A DNA stretch of 64,000 bases, taken from Burkholderia humptydooensis. GTDB lineage: Bacteria; Pseudomonadota; Gammaproteobacteria; Burkholderiales; Burkholderiaceae. A program made the translations under genes and the position numbers. Shown one piece after another: positions 17,591 through 29,500 of this stretch. A model generated the notes under the pieces. It worked only from the letters and a program-made list of their open reading frames with translations, was not told where the DNA came from and made no database searches. The stretch covers positions 558,001 to 622,000 of the forward strand of contig NZ_CP013382.1 of the NCBI RefSeq assembly GCF_001513745.1, in the 5' to 3' direction. The number at the start of each line of letters is the position of its first letter. The first letter of the stretch is position 1.

Positions 17591-20500
17591 ATGAAGCGGG
17601 AGCGTGACGGGAGCAAATCGATGAGCGAGGCAAAAGGGCTGGCGGCTTCCGGCGGCGGCGGTGCGGCGCGCGCGCTGACGGGGAACGACGTCGAGACATG
17701 GCTGAAGCGGCACCTGATGGTCGACGCCGAGGCACCGCTGTCGCGCAATCAGCGGGGCATCTGGTCGCGGCAGATGCTGTATCCGGCGGACCCGCTCTAC
17801 AACGTGGCCGTCGCCTGCACGGTTGGCGCCAGCTTCGATCGCGCGCTGTTCCGGCGCGCTTGTCAGCGGTTCGTGAATTGCCACCAACTGCTCAACGTGC
17901 GCATCGTCGCCGACGGGCGCGAGCTGGTGCAGCGCGTCGACTCCGCCCGCGAACTCGCGTGGCGCGAATTCGATCTCGGCGAGACGCTCGAGGCTTGCCG
18001 CGAGCGCGCGCGGCGCGACGCCGACGTTCCGTTCTCGCTCGACGACGGTCCGATCTATCGGATCCATCTGCACGTCGCGGCCTCGGGCGAAACCGTCGTG
18101 CTGCTGGCGGTGCATCACATCGTTTGCGACGGCGCTTCGGTCAGCCGCTGGCTCTCGACGATCTGGCAGGACTACCGCGCCATGAAGCGGCAGTGCGCGC
18201 CGTCGGCGGTGCCGGACGGCGCGAGCTTCGTCGATTTCGTGAAGCACGAGGCCGACTATCTCGATTCGGCGGCGGGGCGCAAGAGTCTCGCCTACTGGCG
18301 CATGCAATGCCCGAACGGCCTGCCGCCTCTCGACGCGGCGCTCGATCCCGCGCCCGCCGCCGCCGATGCCTCCGTGTTCGCGACCGAGCGGCTGTCGTTT
18401 GCGATCGATGGCGCGCTGGCCGGGCGCGTCCATGCGTTTCGCAAGACCGGCTCGTCGAGCCCGTCCACGTTGCTGATGGGCGCTTTCGCACTCGCGCTGT
18501 CGGCCTGGCGCGGCAAGCGCTGCTTCACGCTCGGCTTGCCGACGCTCGGCCGCCCCGGCAGCGGTTTCGCGTCGAGCATCGGCAATTTCGCGAATCTCGT
18601 GCCGGTGATTTGCGACCTCGATCCGGCGCAGCCGTTCTCGCAATGGCTCGACGGCTGCCAGCGCTACGTCTATCGCGCGCTCGACCATTGGTATCCGTTC
18701 GCCGAACTGCTGCGTGCGCTGCCGCGCCATGCCGGTGCGCCGCCGTCGATCCAGGCCGTGTTCGCCTACCAGAAGTTCGGCGATGCGATCGACATCGGCG
18801 CGCTGCCGGAGCGGCTCGCCGACACCATCGAACTCGCATTCGTCGACGATGTCTTTCAGCGCGACGAGTATCCGGTGACGTGCGAGGTCGTCGAAGCCGG
18901 CGACGCCTGGACAGTGAACCTCAAGTACAAGAGCGCGGTGATCGGGGGCGATGCCGCGCGCGCGTTGCAACGGACGTTCGTCGCCGTGCTGGACGAGGCG
19001 CTCGCGGATCCGGACCGGCCGGTGGGCGCGCTGACGGCGCGCGGCGACGTCGGCGAGACAGGCGCGCCCGATGTCCCGCACGGCGACGCCACGCGCGAGC
19101 CCGCCGCCTGCGCGGGCGCGAGCCTTGGCGCGCGTTTCGCGGCGCGCAGCCGGCGCGATCCCGCGCGGCGCGCGCTGAGCTTCGCGGGCCGCCACATCGC
19201 CTACGGCGAACTCGACCGCGACAGTGACGCGCTCGCGCGGCATCTCGCGGCAAGCGGCGTGCAGCGCGGCGATCTGGTGCTGTTGTGCGTGGCGCCGTCG
19301 CCGGCGTTGATCACGGCGATCCTCGCGATTCTGAAGGCGGGCGCCGCCTACGTTCCGGTCGATCCGAGTGCGCCGCCGCAGCGCGTCGCGATCATCCGCG
19401 AGGACAGCGGCGCGCGCTTTGCCGTCACGACCTCGGATTGCGAGGCGTCGGTCGCCACCGTCGCGCGGCGCATCGTGCTCGATCGTGACGGCGCGGCGAT
19501 TGCCGCGTCGGCTGCGCGCGAGCCGGCCCTCGCGCTACCCGAGGTCCGGCGCGACGATCTCGCCTACGTGATCTACACCTCGGGCACCACCGGCAAGCCG
19601 AAGGGCGTGATGATCGAGCACGGCAACGTGCTGCGCCTGTTCGACCGCACGGACCCCTGGTTCGGCTTCGGAGAGGACGACGTCTGGACGCTGTTCCATT
19701 CCGCGGCCTTCGATTTCTCGGTCTGGGAGATCTGGGGCGCGCTGCTGTACGGCGGCCGTCTCGTGATTCTCGACGCGGCGCAGCGCAAAGACACGGCGCG
19801 GCTGCTGGAAGTGCTGGCCGACGAGCAGGTGACGGTCTTCAACCAGACGCCGGCCGCGTTCTACGCGGTTGTGCGTGCGGCCGAGAGCAGCGTGCCGCGG
19901 CGTCCGCTGGCGCTGCGCTACGTGGTGTTCGGCGGCGAGAAGCTCGATTTCGCACAACTCGCGCCCTGGATCGCGCGCCATGGCGACAGCCGCCCCGCGC
20001 TCATCAACATGTATGGCATCACCGAGACCACGGTCCACGTCACCTACGCGCCGGTGACGGCCGCGGACGTGGCAGGCGCGAGCGCGTCGGTGATCGGCCG
20101 GCCGATTCCCGACCTCGACGTGCTGCTGCTCGACGAGCAGCGCGCGCCGGTGGCGGATGGCGACATCGGCGAAATGTACGTCGGCGGCGCCGGCGTCGCG
20201 CGCGGCTACCTGAACCGGCCGGAACTCACGCGCGAGCGCTTCGTCGAGATCGCGGGCGCGCGCTGCTACAGGACGGGCGACTTGGCGCGGCGCAATGCAC
20301 GCGGCGAACTCGAGTACGTCGGCCGCAACGATGCGCAGGTGAAGATTCGCGGCTACCGCATCGAGCTGGGCGAAATCGAGGCCGCCGTCAACCAGCATCC
20401 GGACGTCGGTCAGAGCGTGGTCGTCGCGCACGAGCATGCCAACGGCACCCGGCATCTCGTCGCCTACTACGTGGCGCGCAAACCGGGGGCTCACGACGAC

Positions 20501-23500
20501 GCGCGCACGCGGGACTTGCGCGCCTTCGTCGCCGGAAAGCTGCCTGACTACATGGTGCCGGCTTTCTTCGTCGCGCTCGCGGAACTGCCGGTGACCGGCA
20601 ACGGCAAGTTCGATCGGCGCGCATTGAGCCTGCGGCCGATCGTGCTCGCGTCGGCCGGGCACGACGCGGCCGCGAGCGAGACCGAGGCGCGGGTCCGCGA
20701 GCTCTGGCGGCAGGTACTCGGCGTCGCGCCGGCGCATCTCGACCAGGGCTTCTTCGAGGCGGGCGGCGATTCGCTGTCCGTGGTGCTGCTCGCGCGCGCG
20801 ATCGAGCAGGCGTTCGACTGCGCGTTCGCGCCCGCGAACCTGTTCCGCTTTGCGACGGTGCGCGAAATCGCGGGCCATCTGGTGGCGAGCCAGGGCGCGG
20901 GCCGCGCGGCGGCCGCCGCAAACGAGGCGGATGCGTCCCCCGTCGTGCCCGACTATTACGACGACAGCCTCGCGATCATCGGCATCTCGTGCGAATTTCC
21001 GGGCGCGGCGGACCATCAAGCGTTTTGGGCCAATCTGCTGGCCGGCCGCGAGAGCGCGGAACGGCTTTCGCGCGCCGCGCTCGACGAGGCGGGCGTCGCG
21101 CCGGACCTCGCGAGCCATCCCGACTACGTGCCGGTGCGTTTCACGATTCCCGGCAAGACGAGCTTCGACGCCGATTTCTTCAAGCTGTCGGCGAAGCTGG
21201 CCGAATTCGCCGATCCGCAGTCGCGCCAGTTGCTGATGCATGCATGGAAAGCGCTCGAGGATGCCGGTTATGCGCCGGGGCGGCTCGATGCGACCGGCGT
21301 GTTCGTCTCGACCGGCAATAGCGGCTACCAGAGCCTGTTGGACAACGCCGCCGACATCGAGCACAACGACCGATATCTGGCCTACGTCATGTCGCAGGTC
21401 GGTTCGACGGCGGCGTTGATCTCCTATCACCTCGGCCTGACCGGGCCGAGCATGCATATCGGCACGAACTGCTCGTCGTCGCTGGTCGCGATCGACGCCG
21501 CGTTCAAGAGCCTGCGCGCGGGCGAATGCCGGCAGGCGATCGTCGGCGCGTCGACGCTGTTTCCGCACGCCAATGCCGGCTTCCTCTATCAGCCGGGCCT
21601 CAATTTCTCGAGCACCGGCCATTGCCGGACGTTCGACGCCGATGCCGACGGCATGATGGCGGGCGAGGGCGTTGCCGTGATCGTGCTGAAGAACGCGCGG
21701 CAGGCCGTGGAAGACGGCGACGCGATCCACGCGATCCTGCGCAGTGTCGCCGTCAACAACGACGGCTCGCAGAAGAGCGGCTTCTACGCGCCGAGCGTGC
21801 AGGGCCAGGGCCGCGTGATTCGCGCCGCGCTCGAACGCGCGGCCGGCGTCGAGGTCGCGTCGATCGCCTATGTCGAGGCGCACGGCACCGGCACGCGGCT
21901 CGGCGACCCCGTCGAGGTGATGGCGATCGACGAAGCGTACCGGCAGCGAACCGAGGCGCGGCAATTCTGCGCGATCGGCTCGGTGAAGCCGAACATCGGC
22001 CATCTCGACACGGCGGCGGGGCTCGCGGGCTGTATCAAGGTCGCACTGGCGCTGCAGCATCGCATGATTCCGCCGACCATCAACGTCGTCACGCCGAATC
22101 CGGCGATCGATTGGGCCGCGTCGTGCTTCCGCGTGCAGCGCGAGGCGTCGCCGTGGCCCGAGGGGGCGCATCCGCCGCGCGCGGCGCTCAGCTCGTTCGG
22201 CCTCGGGGGCACCAACGCTCATGCGATTCTCGAGGCCGGCCCCGAGCTCCCCGTCGCGCCGCGCGATGCCGATGCGCCGGCGGCCGAACCGCAACTGGTG
22301 CTGCTGTCGGCGGCCGTGCCGCGGCTGCTGCCGATCATGGCGCGCACGTTGTCGGCGTACCTTGCCGCGCATCCGAATCTGCCGTTCGGCGCGGTGGCGG
22401 CCACGCTGCAGCTCGGCCGCCAGCCGATGAGGCACCGGCTCGCGATCATCGCGGCCGACGCGCGCGAGGCGGGCGCGCTGCTCGAACGTTATGCCGATGC
22501 GGCTCAAGGCGCGACGGCGGCGCCGCTGCCCGCCGCGATCGCGTGCTCGCGGCCCGGCGATGCGGCGCCGGAACCGGACGCCGCGAACGCGGCGGCGCCG
22601 GCGATTGCCGAAGGCCTCGCGCGTCGCGACCTGGCCGCGCTGGCCGCTCTGTGGGTCGAGGGCCACGACGTCGACTGGTCGCCGCTGCATGCCGGCGCGC
22701 CGGTGCGCCGCGTGCATCTGCCGACCTACCCGTTCGCGCGCCGGCACCATGCGGTGGCCGGTGTGCCGGCCGCACCGCGCACAGCCGCGGCGCGGCCGGC
22801 GGCCGGCGCGCCGGCCGGTTTGCAGCTCGACGTGCAGCTTGGCGACAACGGCGCGCGGCAGGTCCATGTTCGGCTGCGGCGCGACGATTATTACCTCGAC
22901 GAGCATCGCGTCGACGGCCGCCGCGTGTTGCCAGCCGTGATGACCTTCGAGCTGCTGCGCGCGGCCGCGATGACCGACGCCGCGGTGCCTGGCGCGGCCT
23001 GCCTGCGCATCGAGCGCGTCGTCTGGCTGCGGCCGGTGGTGTGCGACGACGAGACGCTGCCGCTTTGCGTCGAACTGGCCGCGCGCTCCCCCGGCCAGGA
23101 CTGGCGTGCGCCCGTCCCGTTCGCGCTGACAGGCGTCGATGCCGCAACGGGCGAGCCGATCGTGTTCGCCGAGGGCGGGCTCGCGCTCGACACGCGCGCC
23201 GACGCCGACGATGAAGATGCCGCCAGGCGCGTCGCGCCGGCGATGCTGCGGCAGGCGCTCGCGGAGCAACGGATCGACGGGGCGGACTGGTATCGCTGGA
23301 TCGCGGCAGGACGCGTTCGGTACGGGCCCGCCTACCTCGGCCTCGTCGAGGCCGGATGGAACGACGCCGGACTGACTGCCCGCGTGCGCTTACCCGAGTC
23401 GCGGTGCGGCTCGCTCGCCGCCTTCCCGTTGCACCCGGCGCTGCTCGATTGCGCGCTGCAGGCGAGTGTCGCGCTGGATCTGGTCCGGCGCCACGGCGGG

Positions 23501-26500
23501 AATCCCGCGAAGTGGCCGCGGGCGGCGCTGGCGGAACAGAAGCTGCCGTTCTTCGTCGAGCGTGTCGACGTGTTCGCGCCGCTCGAGGCGGACGTGTGGG
23601 TGCGGGTGCAAGATCACGAGACGGCCTCGATGGCGCGCGAAGCGCGGCACGACATCTTCATACATGGCGCGTCCGGCGCGCTGCTGGTCGCGATTCGCCA
23701 TTTCGTCACGCGCGCGCTGCCGGGCGCGACGGCGCACGAGGCGACGGCCGATCACACTGATCATACTGATGCCGCCGATGCCGCCGATGCCGCCGATGCC
23801 GCCGATGCCGCCGATGCCGCCGATGCCGCCGATGCCGCGGCAGCCGCCGAGCTTCGCACGCTGACGATCGGCTGGACCCCGCTCGACGACGCGGACGAGG
23901 CCGGCGTCTCGACGACGCCCGTCGTGCTGTTCGGCATCGGCGAAACGCCGCCCGCGGCGCTTGCCGCGTGTTTCGCGGGCCGGCTCGCGCGTTACGTGCC
24001 GCTGCGCGCGGAGCCGGACGGCACGGCGCTGGCGGCCTTGCCCGCTGATGCCGCGCTGGTGTTCGCGCTGCCGGCGCTGGCCGCGCGCGTCGACGACGCG
24101 GCGCTGATCGACGCGCAGCGCGACGGCGTGATCGCGGCGTTTCGCTGGTTGCAGGCGCTGATCCGCCACGGCTTCGAACACGCCGACCTCGACTGCACTT
24201 TCATTGTCGAGCGCACGCAACGGGTGCGCGACGATGAGCCGATCGCACCGGCCCACGCCGGCGTGATCGGACTGGCGCAGAGCCTTGCCGGCGAATATCG
24301 GCACTGGCGCGTGCGCCTGCTCGATGTGAGCGCGTTCGCCGCGCTGCCCGCGCCGGCGCGCTGGCCGCGCGCGAGCCAGCAGGTGGTGTTCGCCTGGCGC
24401 GACGGCCGTTGGCATGCGCGCGGCCTCGTCGAGACGGCCGCGCCCGCGCCGCGCCCGACGCTGTATCGGCAGGGCGGCCACTACGTGGTGCTGGGCGGTG
24501 CGGGAGGCATCGGCCGCACCTGGACCGAAACCATGATTCGCCGTTATCGCGCCCGCGTGGTCTGGCTGGGGCGCAAGCCGCGCAATCGCGAGATCGAAGA
24601 CGAGATCGCGCGCCTCGGCGCGTTCGGCCCCGCGCCGATCTACCTGCAGGCCGACGCGACCGATCTCGCCTCGCTGCGCCGCGCGCGGCACCGCCTCGCG
24701 GAGCTCGGCGTGGACGCGCTGCACGGCGTGGTCCATTCGGCGCTCGTGCTGGACGATCACGGCATCGCGAGCATGAGCGACGCGCAGTTCGCGCGCGCGC
24801 TCGACGCCAAGGTCGCGACTTCCGTGAATCTCGCGCGCGCGTTCGGCGGCTGCGACCTCGATTTCATGCTGTTCTTTTCCGGAACGATCTCGTTCGCGAA
24901 TGCCGCGGGCCAGTCGAACTACGCGGCCGGCTGCAGCTTCCAGGATGCGTACGCGCTGGCAATGGCGGACGAGTGGCGGTGCGCGGTCAAGCTCGTCCAC
25001 TGGGGGTACTGGGGGAGTGTCGGAGTCGTCGCGACGCCTGAATATCGTCGCCGCATGGCGGCGGCCGGCGTCGGCTCGGTCGAACCTGAACTCGCGATGC
25101 AACGGCTGGCTCAATTCATGCAGGACAATCACATGCGGCAAATGGCTGTCGAATCCCGTCCGCGCGCCTCCGGCGCCGCAGTCGCCACGACCCCGCCGGC
25201 GGCGGATGCGCCGCACGGCGGCGCCCCCGCGGCCGATTACCGGCAGCATCGGCTCCGGCATGGCGCGAGCCCCCTCGCACGGCGTGCGGACGCGCTGCGC
25301 GAGCATAACGGCCTGCGCGATCCGGCCGTCGAGCGCGCAGCGCTGCTGAAGGTGCGCGAGGCGCTCGGCGCGCTCGACGCGCTGCCGGTCGGGCGCGCGC
25401 CCGACGGCGCCTGGCTGCCCGCGTCGGGCAGCCGTCTCGCGGCGGCCTACGAGCGCTGGTACCAGGAAAGTTGCCGGCAGTTGCTGCGCTACGCGCTCAT
25501 CGACGCATCGGGCGCCGTCGCGGCGCAGGCGCTCGACGATGCCGACGAGGCCTGGGCGCAGGTGCGCGACCGCTATCGCGCCCATCCGAGCGTGCGCGCC
25601 GGCATCGAGTTGATGGACACGTGCCTGCGCAGCCTGCCGGCGATCCTCGGCGGCGGGATCGCGGCGACCACGGTGATGTTTCCCGATTCGTCGATGCAAC
25701 TGGTCGAGAACGTGCACCGCAATCATCCGATCGCCGACTACTTCAACGAGGGCGTCGCCGCGACGGTGACCGACTACGTGCGCCACCGCGTGGCGCGCGA
25801 GCCGGGCGCGCGGCTGCGAATCCTCGAGATCGGCGCGGGCACGGGCGGCACCAGCAGCAAGGTGCTGCCGGGCCTGTTGCCGTGGCGCGAGCATATCGAC
25901 GAGTACCGCTACACGGATCTGTCGAAATCCTTCCTGTTCTATGCCGAGGACACCTACGCACCGGCCGCGCCGTTCCTCAAGACCGCGATCCTCGACATCG
26001 AGGCGCCGCCCGCGAATGGCCATCCGCATGCGGACAAGTTCGGCAGCTACGACATCGTGATCGCGGCCAACGTCCTGCATGCGACGCGCAACATCGGCCG
26101 CACGCTGCGCAACGCGCATGCGTTCATGCGCGACGGCGGGGTGCTGGTGCTGAACGAGATGAGCGAGAACTGCATCTTCTCGCACCTGACCTTCGGCTTG
26201 CTGGAGGGCTGGTGGCGCTACGACGACGAGCCGGCGCGCATCCCGGGTTGTCCGGGCCTGTTCCCGGCCGAATGGCAGCGCCAGCTCGAGCGCGTCGGTT
26301 TCGACGACGTGCATTTCCCGCTCGACAGTGCGCTGCCGCTTGGCCAGCAGGTGATCGTCGCACAATGCCGGCAGGCGGGCCGCCCGGCTCCGGAGCGCGA
26401 TGACGCGGCCGGCGAGGCCGTGGCGCGCGACGGCGGCGCGCTCGAGCCGACGCTCGCCGCGCTGCTCGCCGACGTGCTGCGAATGGATGCGGACGGCATC

Positions 26501-29500
26501 GATCGGGCGCGCAGTTTCTCCGACATCGGGCTCGATTCGATCCTCGCGATCCAACTGACCAACCGGCTCAATGCGTACTTCGGGACTCGGCTCGGCACGA
26601 TCGAGTTGTTCGACCACAACACGGTTGCGCGGCTCGCCGCTCATCTGGCGGGCCAGCATCGCGTGACGAACGAGGCGAGCGGCGCGACGCAGGCGGCGGC
26701 GCCGAGTGTGCCGGGTGCGCCGGCGGGGCCTGTGGCGCCCGCGGCACCGGCACCGGCTCGGCAAGCCGCGCCGGTGGCCGACGACGCACTGGAGCGCATG
26801 ACGGCCATGGTGCGGGAGCAGGTCGCGAGCGCCGTGCGCGCCGGGGTGGACGAGATTGATCCGCATCGCAGCTTCGCGGACCAAGGCGTCGATTCGATCA
26901 TCGGCGTGCAACTCGTGAACCGGCTCAACAAGCGGCTCGGCCTGCGCATCGCGACCACCGTGATCTTCGATCACAACACGGTCGGCCGACTCGCGGCCCA
27001 TCTGTGCGAACGGCACGGCGCGGCGCTTGCGGCGCCGGATACGGCGCCGGCCGGGATGGAGCCGTCGCCGCGCGCCGGCCGCGCGGCGGCGCTCGATGTC
27101 GCACCCGCGTGCGCGATCGCGAGGGCGCCGGCCGCCGCGCCCGATCCGCTGCCGCGCGTGCCGCCGGCCGACGGCACGCGCACGATCCACGCGGTCACGA
27201 TCGACGGCCCCGGCGAGATCGAGGACCTGTCGATCGCCAACGTCGCACCGCGCGAACTCGCGCACGACGAGGTGCGCGTCGCCGTGCGCGCGTTCTCGCT
27301 GAATTTCTCGGATCTGCTTTGCACGCGCGGGCTTTACCCGAACATGCCGCCGTATCCGTTCGTGCCCGGCAACGAGGCGGCCGGCGTCGTGATCGAGGTG
27401 GGCGCGGGCGTCACCGCATTGCGGCCCGGCGACGAGGTCGTCTGCCTGTGCCAAGGCTGCCATGCCGAGCAGCTTGTCTGCTCGGCCGGCCAGGCATTCG
27501 GGAAGCCCGCGGGCTGGACCTTCGAGGAGGCCTGCGCGCTGCCGATCGTCGGCATCACGATGATCGATGCGTTCCGCAAGGCCGCGCCGGCGCGCGGCGA
27601 GCGGATACTGATCCAGACCGCGACGGGCGGCACCGGGCTGATCGCGGTCCAGCTCGCCATGCACCACGGCATGCAGATCTACGCAACGGCGGGCAGCGAG
27701 GCGAAGCTGCGTCATCTGCGCGAGCTGGGCGTCGCGCACGCCATCAACTATCGCACGCACGATTTCGCGCAAGAACTGGCGCGGCTCGCGCCGGGCGGCG
27801 TCGACGTCGTGATCAACACGCTCGGCGGCAACGCGTTGCAGAAGGGGCTCGACTCGCTCGCGCCCGGCGGCCGCTATGTCGAGATCGCGATGACCTCGCT
27901 GCGCAGCGCGCGCAGCGTCGACCTCTCGTCGCTGTCGGACAACCAGACCTTCTACAGCGTCGATCTCGCGCGCATGGGCGCGCGCGCACCGCAGCGCATC
28001 GCGCAGCACTGGGACGAACTCGTCTCGCTGACGGCGCGCGGCATCATCCGTCCGACGATCTCCAAGGTGGTCGCGTTTCGCGACGTGCACGATGCCTATC
28101 GCCGCCTCGCCGACCGCGAAAACATCGGCAAGATCGTGGTTCGCGTGGGCGAGCCGGATGAGCCCGCGCTGCGCAGCCGCGCGCATGGGACGACCCGGCC
28201 GATGCGCGGCGATGCGTCGCGCGGCGCGGCCGAAGCGGGCGGGGCCGCGCGTGCCGGCGCGCGCGCGACGCATGACGACGACATCGCGATCATCGGCATG
28301 AGCGGGCGCTTTGCGCGTTCGCCGGACCTCGATGCGTTCTGGTCCCACCTCGCGTCGGGCACAAGCCTGATCGGGCCCGTGACGCGCTGGGATCTCGGCG
28401 GCGGCGAGGCGCGCTGCGAGACGGGCAGCTTTCTCGACGATCCGTCGTTGTTCGATCCGTTCTTCTTCAAGATCTCGGGCACCGAGGCGCGCTATATGGA
28501 TCCGCAGCAGCGCGTGTTCCTGGAGGAGGCGTGGAAGGCGCTCGAGGACGCCGGGTATGCGGGCGAGCCGGGCGGCGAGCGGCGATGCGGCGTCTATGTC
28601 GGCTGCTCGGGCGGCGATTATCCGTTGCTGTTCCCCGGCCCCGGCGCGCCCGACAGCGACACGCGAGCGCGCCCGCCGATCCAGTCGTACTGGGGCAACG
28701 CGGTCTCCATCATCCCGGCTCGCATTTCCTATTTTCTTGATCTGCACGGCCCGGCCGTCGCGATCGACACGGCTTGCTCGAGCTCGCTCGTCGCCCTGCA
28801 CATGGCATGCATGGCGCTGCGCAACGGCGAGATATCGATGGCGCTGTGCGGCGGAGTGTTCGTGCAGTGCACGGCCGGCTTCTATCAGCAGGCGCAGCGC
28901 GCCGGCATGCTGTCGACCACGGGCAATTGCTATGCGTTCGACGCGCGGGCCGACGGCTTCGTGCCCGGCGAGGGCGTCGGCGCGATCGTGCTGAAGCGCC
29001 TTGCCGACGCGATCGCGGATGGCGATCACATCGACGGCGTGATCGTCGCATCGGGCATCAACCAGGACGGCAGCACGAACGGCATCACCGCGCCGAGCGC
29101 GCGCTCGCAGGAGGAACTCGAGACCGGCGTCTACGACCGCTATGGAATCGACCCGCGCGGCCTGCAGATGGTCGAGGCGCACGGCACCGGCACGCCGCTC
29201 GGCGATCCGATCGAATTCACCGCGCTCGCCAATGCGTTCGGCCGCTATACGCAGGATCGCGCTTTCTGCGCGCTCGGCTCGGTGAAGACCAACATCGGAC
29301 ACACCACGACGGCCGCGGGCATCGCCGGCGTGCTGAAGATCCTGCTCGCGCTGCGCCATCGCCAACTGCCGCCGTCGTGCAACTTCGAATCCGGCAATCC
29401 GGCGATCGACCTGGACGCCAGCCCCTTCTACGTCAACACACGCCTGCGTCCGTGGAGCGTCGAGCCCGGCCGGCGCCGGATGGCGGCCGTGAACTCGTTC

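Noticed and set aside
23750..23840. Short repeats considered as a CRISPR array
   Set aside because: The 9-bp units are contiguous, have no spacers and are in frame inside a coding region.
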